64,000 nt of DNA from Lottia gigantea (taxonomy: Eukaryota; Mollusca; Gastropoda; Lottiidae). Location of the stretch: NCBI RefSeq assembly GCF_000327385.1, contig NW_008708898.1, forward strand, positions 492,934 through 556,933, in the 5' to 3' direction. Position numbers and translations under genes: made by a program. This document shows, in pieces, positions 50,977-62,399 of this stretch. The notes under the pieces were generated by a model. It saw only the letters and a list, made by a program, of their open reading frames with translations, did no database searches and was not told where the DNA came from. Within the stretch, counting starts at the first letter, position 1. Each line of letters opens with the position of its first letter.

Positions 50977-53854
50977 GACAACCTGGTTTTATTTTGACTG
51001 AAAAAAATTACAAAATGCTTATTCACAGATATAAGGGCAAAGAAATGTCGAGATATTCTACTTGAACATTGTTTTACATCTTCAGATTGTCGCGCTCAAT
51101 GTCACGTCCATGAGTTCTTACAACCAATTTTGTCACTATAGAATGGTATTTATCAATTTAAAATTCCTTACTTAAGACGAATTCTCATCGTAAGATTATA
51201 TTTGTGAAATGGGACCCAAAGCTTCAGAGAATAGACCTAGGTCAGAATGAATGATAATATTAAATTTAAATGTCAGATAAATACCATTTCTCGTCATTAA
51301 TAACCAAAAATAATCGTTTCCTGTTATTATATATCTAATAGTTCAGATATAGGTCATTTCCATCTCAAATAATCGATGGTACCGTACATTGTACGGTTGT
51401 AATTTCTCAATATTTTCCAGTTAAAAGATATCTTGTTGCGGTGTAGCTACATGGTGGTTTTGTTATTATATTACGGCATTTGAGACATCAACAATATTCA
51501 TGCAATTTATAGGACTACTGAGAAATCAAGATCCTATGATAGAGCAGCCTGTAAGAGATAGATGGCACAATGCTTACTTTACTACATATATTATGGTTTG
51601 ATCAATGTAATCATTTAATAATTCATGAAAATCCTTTTCAAGGACTGAATACTAGAACTTTAAACTCATTCCATATATATACATTTATGCCCTAAAAAAA
51701 ATGGCGTTTTTTGTTGCGTTTTGGGTATATAAAGGTGAGGGGGAGGAGGGATTTGGGTGTACAGAGGGGGAAGACGCCCTGTCCCCACCCTCTTCACCGT
51801 CACGAAGGCATGTATTTCGGGTGAAAATCTCATAACTAGGTTAGAAATAGATATTTCGCCTCCCTCGTACCTAAACATGACTACTGGTGAGGTTCATGCA
51901 ACAATTATTTTTCTGCATACACAGGTTACTCTTATTCAAAAATATCAAATTTAGGCCTTTTCCTTCACCCGGTATTATACTAACTTAAATGAAATGAATA
52001 TAAAGCATTATTCAATTATATTTGAAGTGTGACGATGCATGTAAATTTCATTGATAAAGCCGTTTCTATGTAAAGCCTGTAGGATATAAGATTAACTTAA
52101 CAAAGCGTGCACAAGCTATTATATATTATAACTGTAACATGATCCGATTTAAAACATGTTTGATTCAAACCTGACTTCGAGTGTATTACATCTGCTAAAT
52201 TTTAGTTAAAAATGTCACGACACCCTTCCAGTCGAAACTGATAAGAACACACATTACTCATAAATATCAACAACGATAATTGCTTCTTATAAGGTGTTTA
52301 TGATTTAACTGAGGTGAACTGGATATGTTTCTGTTTGAAAATGTAAACTTACACCCAGATCCGTTATAGTCAATTACTGTCGGACAGCAATCAGCTGAAT
52401 GACCATAGATTCCAATCCCTCAGATCGACAAGATTTAATTTTTCCAAGAACATTATTGCAACTGGCAACAACGACGAATTTATATATCGCCTATACACTT
52501 AAGTCAACTAAATCCAACAATTTTCAGTTTCCCGAGACACTAAAGGTTCGAAATCTTTTATTGAATCTCTTTTATGAGAAACTCAATGAACGTTCCCCTC
52601 TGTGTTATGAAGGTCGAGGATTACGTTTTTCTGGGAACATTATCAAAGGAAGAGCGGTTCTCGTACAGCAAATCAAAAAATCGATCCCATTGCTGTTTTT
52701 TTCAAATAATATAAAACTGTTACAAGTTACAAGTTACTGTTACTGAGAATTGAAAGTGAGTAAACATGTAATGGTACATAAGTTAAGAAAGAAAGCTTCT
52801 AGACTGTAATATTGATTGGTTATATTGTAATGGTTTAAAACGCCAACGAGAAACATTTATACAACCACATTAAGGGCAGTGGAGACTTCTTAATGCTTAT
52901 TGATCGATATGTCCAGACTTGTAATGTTTGCTCTAGTCACTTGCCATAAAGATGTTCGTGCAGGCAATCGCCATTCTTTGATAAAAATATCCGATCTGAA
53001 AAAGACTGGTAAAACAATTAAGAATCGGTGATGTGATGAATTCAAACGGCTTCCGAAATGAAATGAATGAATGGAATAAAGGTCTTCTGGTAATCACAGA
53101 ATCAAATTGGAGATAATTTACATTCAATTAAATTGATATATTGAAAAATGTCATAGAAAGAGTTGAGGTTAATTCCATTGCTTTGGCATATGTCAGAGGA
53201 TTTGAAGGCAAAATGATTTCCTGTTTCGACAAGTAAAGATATCAGGATACTTCATCATTTAGATAATGATTAGGCAATTGAAATGTGAAGAGACATTACA
53301 AGATTTAGTACATGCGATTGCGAACATTGCTTGGGTGGTTGCATAATAACATAATGCCCATGTGAAGATTAAAATGGTGAATACTAATAACATAACCATG
53401 CAAGAATATTTTATGAGAGCATATTCGATTTATGCATAAAACTACTATTTCTCTTTATCTAAATGTACCCATTCACTCAACAAACGAAACAATTCAGACA
53501 TCCACTCCCCCGCTTTTCCTTTTATTATAATCTTATATCAACGGCTCTTTGTTGCTAGTTCAAACGAAGCGATGTCTTTCTCTCAAGTAAATTGTCCTCA
53601 ATCACATTATAGCGGTAAGACTGAATGCCATGTAAAAAAGCGGTGCAAGTAAAATGTTAACGAGGATACATTTTGCATATTTAAATGATAATAAGGTGGG
53701 AAATGAGTGATTTTATTTCAAACGATGAGTCAGTAAGAGGATATGACCTTTTAAATACAATAATAGGCCCCCAAATAGTTAGTCATGACGTTCAGTGTAT
53801 GTTATACGTGCTTAAAAGATCACTCGTCATCTTCAAAATCCAGCATTTTGCTGA
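50977..53854. other. Intergenic sequence, no gene recognised
   Basis: AT-rich, with short open frames only. The longest (52399-52746, 115 codons) resembles no family and lacks splice or promoter support. A G-rich patch near 51730-51790 has no recognisable ends. Confidence 0.5.
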
Positions 53855-53935
53855 TGGTCTAGTGAGCTGGCCGCTTGCTCTATTCAAGGTTCGATACCGT
53901 GTTTTTTCAACATGTCATGAGCGCATTTTTTTTTA
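53855..53935 (+). mobile_element. Possible tRNA-derived SINE fragment
   Basis: TGATGGTCTAGTGAGCTGGC resembles a polymerase III A box and GGTTCGATACC a B box about 30 bp later, with tRNA-like spacing. A short tail ends in T9 then AAGAATAAATG. The body is missing or very short. Could also be a decayed tRNA pseudogene. Confidence 0.45.
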
Positions 53936-54148
53936 AGAATAAATGAATACAATTATTATGATAAAACAGGTTGAGATAACATCTTCGGAGTATTGAAAAT
54001 GGTTTCCCCCGGTCAATGACACTGGAATGAGGGACTCGAATGAATAATTGTCAACTCAGGCCCAGTGGAATACATGAGCTGATTTTCAAAACCCCAATCT
54101 TGAGCAGATTTATAATACTATGCCCACAATATAACCGTAATTTACTAG

Positions 54149-54287
54149 ATGTCTTCAGCACCAGGACTTGCTGACTCTGCAAGAATGTCAACCACACTAT
54201 TACATTCAAATGAGTTACATGTTGATAGCAAGCATTATGATGTCAAATTCACTGACGTTGTGAAGATGATAATATTCAACTATCCAG
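54149..54287 (+). CDS. Putative first coding exon, unrecognised gene
   Basis: ATG preceded immediately by an in-frame stop opens 46 codons: MSSAPGLADSARMSTTLLHS, then NELHVDSKHYDVKFTDVVK and MIIFNYP. It ends in a good donor, G|GTATAAG, in phase 1. The residue mix (balanced charged and polar residues, few runs) looks like real coding sequence rather than translated AT-rich DNA, and a hydrophobic stretch begins at the exon end. The ttactag before the ATG could itself be an acceptor after a 5' UTR intron. Downstream exons could not be placed with confidence; an open phase-1 segment follows ttcctaccag at about 56441. I do not recognise the family. Confidence 0.4.
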
Positions 54288-57230
54288 GTATAAGCCTATG
54301 AATAATTATACGTAAGTTAAAATCTATGCCAACTTCACGCTTTATTTGCTATGTTCCCGCGAGCGGTAATTTTAAGCTGATATATTCATTTTTCGAATAT
54401 TTTGTTAGTGAACAGTATGGGCGATCCCTGACATATATAGACAATCACAAGCTCAACATTATCGAGTGTTTTATCTACATTCATTCGATTTGTAGTTGAT
54501 TCTTTTAACTAACCACTATTTAGTACTTTGAGCTCTATCCATGTGTAGGCGAAACAGTAGTGCCTACTGTTCGAGTCCTATGAAATAATTTGTTTGGGCA
54601 GGAACTGTCCCCAAATACCCCACTCCTGCCTAAAAAATTCTGGCTCTTACGCCTGTATCTAATCTTAAAAAAATCTGTATTATATTGTTTAGATGAATGT
54701 TCGTTTTTGACCCTTTAAAATGAAGAAAGAAGCCCAATGATAGTTGAGATTACAATAGGCCTAGCGTGTGTGATAGGTCCTATTTGTGTTAATCTAGATT
54801 GTTTACAACGGTATCAATTGTCGAGTAAATTATCACCTATTATTTCCTTAAAGATATAATGATATTGTTAAGTTCATTCATGCACATTGATATGCGAAAG
54901 TAAACTGAACTTATAAGGAAGTAGATCGTGTACAGTAATAAGCGTACCAATAATGTACCCATATTTCTTACAAGTAGCTCATCTAGATGAGTACGGGTCC
55001 GTGGATTTTGGTGTATTTGGGTCCCTCCACCGGGAATTTTTTTTTTTGTGGCGGTGGCCCTCTCAGATGTGAGGGCCCGTAAACTTGGTTCAAACAGCCC
55101 CTATGGTAGTTGAGCCACTGCTTTCAAGAGGGCCTTACCTGATTCAGAGAAAGGGGGAATAGCTTAAACTCAAGACTTGAAAGGCCACAAACTACAAAAT
55201 AAAGTAAAGCAGGATGTCACAATTGAGGTTCAGGCAATTAGACTTCGAGATTGACCGATAATCGAATTTTACTCTCCCGCTTTATCTTTGTGGAATCTAA
55301 CATGATATTTAACTTACATTAGGATATCCTGCTTATTACCTTAAAAGAGCAGTTTTATAGCGTGAGTGAGGTTTATAAGCATGGTATTATGAATTATTAA
55401 TTTTTATCATTTATTTTGGTTTCTATAAGCTCAATGACCCAACATGTTAAAAGACCACGGTTAATGTTAAAAGTATAACAAGCAGGTTCCCTAAATAAAC
55501 TTTGTCTACTTGTTATCAAATATCAACATTGAACTGTTCAAATACAATTTACTCATTTCCGTGACATGAAAACTAAAAAGGGATTCAGATAATAGTCTAT
55601 CCAATATAAGCCTTATTCTTTTGGGGATTGCAAGAACCACGAGAGTGGAAATTCAGCAAACAGAAGCCTAGCCCAGTAGTGTTTCAATAGGCACAAATAG
55701 ACAGAAACCCCTCTCTGGTAACCCTTTTTGATATCAGATGGCCTAGGTTCGGATGGAACAATAAACCATATTCCTGTGAGCTGTTAATGTTCAAGATTCC
55801 TCGAAAGTTGGAAAGGAGTATAGACAAATGTCGCTGGCTTGACAAAATTTCCTTCACGGCACATAGTTGTCCGTCTTTATTAGCTCCTATCAGGTGCAGA
55901 AAAGTCGAAAGTAAACTTTATTTTGTATCGTTTGTGATATGATTATGGTATTTTGTATAGTAACAGTCTAGAATCTGTCAGCATTCTTGAAATTCTTAAC
56001 AAATAAACAAGAATAAAGAGAACACTCTAACTACACACGATATAAAATTACTTATTCATTCATAGAGTTTGTAGCTGAAGTATCATCTGAGCCTATATAC
56101 TAATCTTTTGACACTGATAAATAATAAGTATACCTCTAGCCTGTAAGTATTTTCTTCGACCCAGGTTAACACTTTTCTAGTAAGAGCAGTAAATGTAAAA
56201 CCTTGAGTAGTTATGTAAGTGGGTAAAGAGATATGTTTTCCTTGTTTTGTTCATAACAATAATACAATTCTCGAAATTTCAAATTTCAGCGAAATGGACG
56301 AGTCAATTGAAATGTTCTTTTTTGTATCATTATATTTGACTATGAAACGGCTAAATAGATTCTATTTTCTCATTTTGTGACAAAACTGAAAAGCTAGTAT
56401 GTATTCATAAGTTTTGCTGTTTCCTACCAGCATCAAGCAGACCTGTGTACCTATATCATAAGCCTTCCGTATACAGAATCGGAGATAGGCAGACACTGTA
56501 TTCCAGTAGCATAAGCATGTCTTGATGCCTTACAATCTCACGGATGCCAATGAAACAAATAACTTAATAAGCCTACAAACATTTAATTGATTCCATTGCA
56601 ACTGATTTACATGGGAACAGATAAGTTATGGGAATCGGTCATGCAATAATCATAACAATTTGACATGAACAATCTCGTCAAGTTTTTCTCGAAAAAAAGG
56701 AACAACATTCGGGCTTTAAATTGGAATGGTATAGTAGAAACTAATGCATGTCCAAAATACACAAAACAAGATCCGAAAACCTCATTCGAGTCCCTTTAAT
56801 TTTTTAATTTTCTCTTGTAACCAATATACCGTATATACCTTGGAGCTAATGTTATGAATATAGGCTATATACTGTATATTGATAAATATATAAGCAGATA
56901 TGTTTCTATTAACACAGGAAATGTAGTTAGATTAATCACATTCTGACTGTATCATGTCAAGTCAGTCGGGGTTAGAGTCAGGTCTTTTCTTCATCAATAA
57001 ACACTAAGGGGGGACTTGATTGACGACAGTTTTCTATTGTATTGTTTATCGATCAGAGAGTGAGTGTAGTGTGTATTTGAACTAGAGTTGTTTGGTGGGA
57101 ATATTGAAACAGGTTCATTATTGTATTAGCAATACTGACATCACTATATAATAGTCCATGTTAAAGGAGTATCGAAAGCTATAGGATTATATATTTAATG
57201 AACTAAGTGAACTGGATTAGGGGTTTAGAA
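54288..57230. other. Intergenic or intronic sequence
   Basis: AT-rich sequence, possibly intron of the 54149 gene. Near 55000-55090 a GC-rich patch contains a gggtccctccac ... gtggcggtggccc inverted pair that may be a transposon scrap. No other feature is supported. Confidence 0.4.
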
Positions 57231-57275
57231 ATGGCAGAAGGGGATAAAATTGAAGAAAATGGCGATCATAAAGGG
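57231..57275 (+). CDS. Putative first coding exon, unrecognised gene
   Basis: ATGGCA in good start context (A at -3, G at +4) opens 15 codons, MAEGDKIEENGDHKG, ending in a strong donor GGG|GTAAGT in phase 0. Acidic, hydrophilic short first exons of this type are common for membrane transporters and signalling proteins, but that is no identification. Its phase differs from the 54149 exon, so they are not alternative starts onto one shared second exon. No downstream exon was found before the window ends, so the rest probably lies beyond a long intron holding the 70-bp array. Confidence 0.45.
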
Positions 57276-57622
57276 GTAAGTTTTCCTCCTTTAAAATCCT
57301 ATTACTGAGATAGTCTTTATGTTTATCTTGAAAGACGATGCAGTTAATATACACAACATTAATTTGATAAAAAGACAAGGGTTTATAGACGTCAAGTGTA
57401 TGAAATTTAAGATTTAGATTACTTAAGACATTAATATCTGGTGTCTCTTTTCATATTTACATATATTACAAAAATGCAATTTAATATTTCATACATTAAC
57501 AAAAGGCGCAAATTGAATGTACAGTGTTAAATATCTGAGAAAAAATAAAAAATTTGTCATATATACATTTAATATTTGAACAATTATAAACTGTATTGGA
57601 CAGACATTCAGCTGAAGATGGA

Positions 57623-59348
57623 CAGTAGTCGATATATAGACACTATCTTATAGATACTGTATAATACAAACAGTAAATATCTAAATATAAACAGTAATAT
57701 AATATGTAGACACTTTCTTATAGATACTGTATAATACAAACAGTAAATATCTAAATATAAACAGTAATATAATATGTAGACACTTTCTTATAGATACTGT
57801 ATTATACAAACAGTAAATATCTAAATATAAACAGTATTATGATATGTAGACACTTTCTTGTAGATACTGTATTATACAAACAGTAAATATCTAAATATAA
57901 ACAGTATTATGATATGTAGACACTTTCTTATAGATACTGTATTATACAAACAGTAAATATCTAAATATAGACAGTAATATAATATGTAGACACTTTCTTA
58001 TAGATACTGTATTATACAAACAGTAAATATCTAAATATAGACAGTAATATAATATGTAGACACTTTCTAATAGATACTGTATTATACAAACAGTAAATAT
58101 CTAAATATAGACAATAATATAATATGTAGACACTTTCTTATAGCTACTGTATTATACATATAGTAAATATTTAAATATAAACAGTAATATAATATGTGAC
58201 ACTTTCTAATAGATACTGTATTAATACAAACAGTAAATATCTAAATATAGACAATAATATGATATGTAGACACTTTCTTATAGATACTGTATTATACAAA
58301 CAGTAAATATCTAAATATAGACAGTAATATAATATGTAGACACTTTCTTATAGATACTGTATTATACATATAGTAAATATCTAAATATAAACAGTAATAT
58401 AATATGTAGACACTTTCTTATAGATACTGTATCATACAAACAGTAAATATCTAAATATAGACAGTAATATGATATGTAGACACTTTCTTATAGATACTGT
58501 ATTATACAAACAGTAAATATCTAAATATAGACAGTAATATGATATGTAGACACTTTCTTATAGATACTGTATCATACAAACAGTAAATATCTAAATATAG
58601 ACAGTAATATAATATGTAGACACTTTCTTATAGCTACTGTATTATACAAACAGTAAATATCTAAATATAGACAGTAATATAATATGTAGACACTTTCTTA
58701 TAGATACTGTATTATACAAACAGTAAATATCTAAATATTGACAGTAATATAATATTTAGACACTTTCTTATAGATACTGTATTAAACAAACAGTAAATAT
58801 CTAAATATAGACAGTAATATAATATGTAGACACTTTCTTATAGATACGGTATTATACATATAGTAAATATCTAAATATAGACAGTAATATAGTATGTAGA
58901 CACTTTCTTATAGATACTGTATTATACAAACAGTAAATATGTAAATATAGACAGTAATATAATATGTAGACACTTTCTTATAGATACTGTATTATACATA
59001 TAGTAAATATCTAAATATAAACAGTAATATAATATGTAGACACTTTCTTATAGATACTGTATTATACAAACAGTAAATATCTAAATATAGACAGTAACAT
59101 AATATGTAGACACTTTCTTATAGATACTGTATTATACAAACAGTAAATATCTAAATATAGACAGTAATATAATATGTAGACACTTTCTTATAGATACTGT
59201 ATTATACATATAGTAAATATCTAAATATAGACAGTAATATAATATGTAGACACTTTCTTATAGATACTGTATTATACAAACAGTAAATATCTAAATATAA
59301 ACAGTAATATAATATGTAGACACTTTCTTATAGATACTGTATTATACA
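57623..59348. repeat. 70-bp satellite-like array, about 25 copies
   Basis: Highly regular 70-bp unit containing TAGACACTTTCTTATAGATA, then ctgtattatacaaacagtaa and atatctaaatatagacagta. Copies differ by only a few bases, far more uniform than the other arrays here. A variant with acatatag in place of acaaacag recurs irregularly (for example about 58155, 58375, 58855, 58995, 59208), hinting at blocks of several units copied together. If the exon at 57231-57275 is real, the array lies in its first intron. Confidence 0.97.
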
Positions 59349-61666
59349 GACATTGCATATTAATATTAACAATACTTGAATTTTTTTAATATCTCAACAC
59401 ATTAACTTTATGTATATTCAATTTAGAGGACATATTATTATTTTTTTAATCGTTATGTCTCTAATGAATTCATACGTTATAAACGATGGTTACAAGCTGT
59501 TTTTTTACAAGAGATAAACCATGTTTCGTTGTCACCTTTACAGTTTCATAAAACCCCGACCAGATACAGTTTTTGTCTTTGAATAATTTTATTACATTTC
59601 AGGATAGTTAGATGAAGGTAGGAAATAACGCCTAACGATATAAAAATATAAATAAATATATACAATAATAAAATATTTTCACTCTTAAATAGTGTTCAAT
59701 AAATGAATTGTAGAGCGATATAGAAGTGCATACATAGGTCAGTTGTCTGAAGATCGAATGGCGTGAAACTCTGAGTAACAACAACATATTTTTGGAGATC
59801 TGTTTTAATATTTCTAAATAAATGTATATATTTAAATTTATTGAAATGTTTTCAATCTCCAAAAAAATAAAAACCTCAGAAGATCACGGATATATGAATC
59901 CATTTCAGGAGTTGTCTTTTCTCCGAAAATATGATACATATATTTCTTTACAAGTTTTAAAGATCGGATATTTTCAACTTTCAAATTAAGTTAATATATA
60001 AAGATATTTTTTCAAACAGAATATATGCAGAAATCTTGTGGAGGAAAGTATAGTTTACAGTGTTTATCCGTTCTTGATGAAACTTTGTATGAGATCTCTG
60101 TCAAGTTCGAATTTGGTAATGATCAGATGAACGGTTTCAGAGTTATTGCCTTTGTGTGTACGTCGATGAGAATTTATTCATGTTTGAATTTGATGATAAT
60201 TTGATGAACTGTTTTTCAGGTTTGCTTTTAAAGATTATTTTAAAAATTCATTATTAAGCCACTAAAGATTTTGTTATCATTTCTGTGCGCGTATGTTATC
60301 TTGACTTACAAGCTATCATTTATATTGCATTAAGTCTTGTGAAACTAAAAGAAGGTATGAGGTCTACAATGAATAGCAGCCTTCGTGTCCATGTCCAATG
60401 TTTGTGAATTTGAATAAGTCTGTCGCAAGTGTTATTTACTTAAAGTTTAACAGTTGATGACCTAATTATTTGAGGTATTCATTATAGAAATATGTAGTAG
60501 AAAGGTGTTATAGAGTGAAATACAACAACAAAAACTTCACTGTGGGTATTCTAGTGAAGTCGAATTTTTTAACAATAGCTTTGTTGTTGAACCAACTATC
60601 TAGTTCATTTAGTTCTTTATATAATGCCATATATCTTGCCAAAAGGCAAACGTTTTTCAAACGTAAAATAAATAGTTGAAATTGATCAGGCTTGAAAAAG
60701 GCAAAAATCGTAATGCAAAGTGACTAAATCTCATTATGAAAACTCTATTAAGTCATGGCAGTAGGGATTGAACATTTGTAGAACCACAACTTCTGACGGA
60801 AATATTGGAATGAGGCAAATAAGAGTCATTGATAGCCCCGAAAACTTCTGTACAATCTCTGCAAATTTTGTTTCGAAAATCATGCTTATTGATGCCTTGC
60901 CTAATGCAACAAAAATTGCGACCCGTAGCCACTTTAAAATATGGATTTAGCTCAATTTACACCAGCTATACCCGACCACGACCACTGTATTACATGGAGT
61001 CCTGCTGTGAATTTGATAACAAATTAGATTGTTTTTTTAGCTTATTTTGTAGTTGATATGATAAAGATTATAGTGTTTCATATTCCATTTAGAACTTGTT
61101 ATATAGCTTATATTTTACATATCTTTAAAACATAGTCTCTTTTATAAGATTAATAGGCTATCTAAGGTTCGAATTTACCACGTAGACCAAGATACATACA
61201 TTATTGATATAAATTTTACCTTCACAGGCGGCGTTCTCCATTTGAATCGGTTCTATATATAAAGCTATGTATCGTGGCTTCTCTGACATGAAAGACTAAA
61301 TAACGACATGCTTTTCCATTCCATTGCGAAATTGAAACTGCATATAATTTCTTCTGTTGAAAATATTGGAAATTTGAGAATTTTGTAAATATAAACAGGT
61401 TCAAGTCTGCTCTATTCGTCCCCTCTCTAATATTGACTAATAAGATGCAATACAAACATAACCAAGATTTCCAGACTTTTATTCTGTTATGTGAGTCAAC
61501 AGTCATGTCCTGGCATAAATGAATATCAACAGCGAAACCATTGTCTTTCGAAGGTTGGTGGATAGTTTGCTTGGTCAATTTCTAGCTGCAAATAGTATTG
61601 ATGTTCATAGCTCTATATAAAAATACTATATTTTAGAAAACTAAAATAAACATGGAAAAAGAGAGT
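59349..61666. other. Intergenic or intronic sequence
   Basis: AT-rich. Apart from the possible dispersed repeat at 60015-60235, nothing is supported. The 118-codon minus frame at 61222-61578 has no family resemblance or splice context. Confidence 0.45.
60015..60235. repeat. Possible dispersed repeat
   Basis: The stretch containing GTGGAGGAAAGTATAGTTTA, cttgatgaaactttgtatgag, caagttcgaatttggtaatg and gaacggtttcagagttattg looks, from memory, like a repeat widespread in mollusc genomes. No ends or target duplication could be defined. Confidence 0.35.
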
Positions 61667-62245
61667 TTTAAATCTATTTGCATCACCTTATCTCAACCGT
61701 CTGACTGGATAGCTATTATATCAGTGATGGATCACACGGTGAAATTCTTCATCTGTTTGCATCATCTTATCCCAACCGTCTGACACTGGATAGCTATATA
61801 TCAGTGGTGGATCACACGGTGGAATTTTTAATCTATTTGGATCATCTTATCTCAACCGTCTGACTGGATAGCTATTATATCAGTGATGGATCAACACGGT
61901 GGAATTTTTAATATGTTGGCATCATCTTGTCTCAACCGTCTGACTGGATAGCTATTATATCAGTGACAGGGACGAATTTTCAATATGTTAACATCATCTT
62001 ATTTCAACCGTCTGACTGGATAGCTATTATATCAGTGATGGATGACAGGGTCGAATTTTCAATATGTTAACATCATCTTATTTCAACCGTCTGACAGGAT
62101 AGCTATTATATCAGTGATGGGTGACAGGGTCGAATTTTCAATATGTTAACATCATATTATCTCAACCGTCTGACTGGATAGCTATTATATCAGTGATGGA
62201 TCACACGGTTGAATTTTTAATCTATTAGTATCATTTTGTTTCAGT
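61667..62245. repeat. 79-bp tandem repeat, about 7 copies
   Basis: Units contain CTCAACCGTCTGACTGGATA, then gctattatatcagtgatgg and a variable end (atcacacggtggaattttt or acagggtcgaattttca). The two end variants occur in blocks: outer copies carry the first, central copies (about 61960-62150) the second, pointing to a local duplication. Confidence 0.92.
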
Positions 62246-62300
62246 CTAATAAGGTGATACCTTTACAGTTGGAAATTGAAATAGTAGGTGAATCACGGGA

Positions 62301-62376
62301 ATCTGTTTCTATCAATAGTAGAGTATTATAGTATATATACTATTATAGAGAGAGTCGATTATTGATAGAGACAGAT
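62301..62376. repeat. Imperfect palindrome with AT centre
   Basis: A perfect inner palindrome around TATTATAGTATATATACTAT (62325-62348) is extended outward by ATCTGTTTCTATCAATAG on the left and the reverse complement ATCTGTCTCTATCAATAAT on the right. It lies just past the 79-bp array. A small MITE remnant or a cruciform-prone site are both possible. Confidence 0.6.
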
Positions 62377-62399
62377 GCCTGTGAGGTGAATGCTTAATT

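Noticed and set aside
52399-52746. 115-codon plus-strand frame
   Set aside because: No recognisable domain, no splice or promoter context, and of a length reachable by chance.
56441-56545. Second exon for the 54149 gene after ttcctaccag
   Set aside because: Open for 33 codons in the right phase, but with no donor or family match; open stretches of this length are common by chance.
61222-61578. 118-codon minus-strand frame
   Set aside because: No family resemblance; isolated; likely chance.
1805-62245. CRISPR-like arrays
   Set aside because: The arrays are head-to-tail repeats without unique spacers, in clearly eukaryotic DNA.
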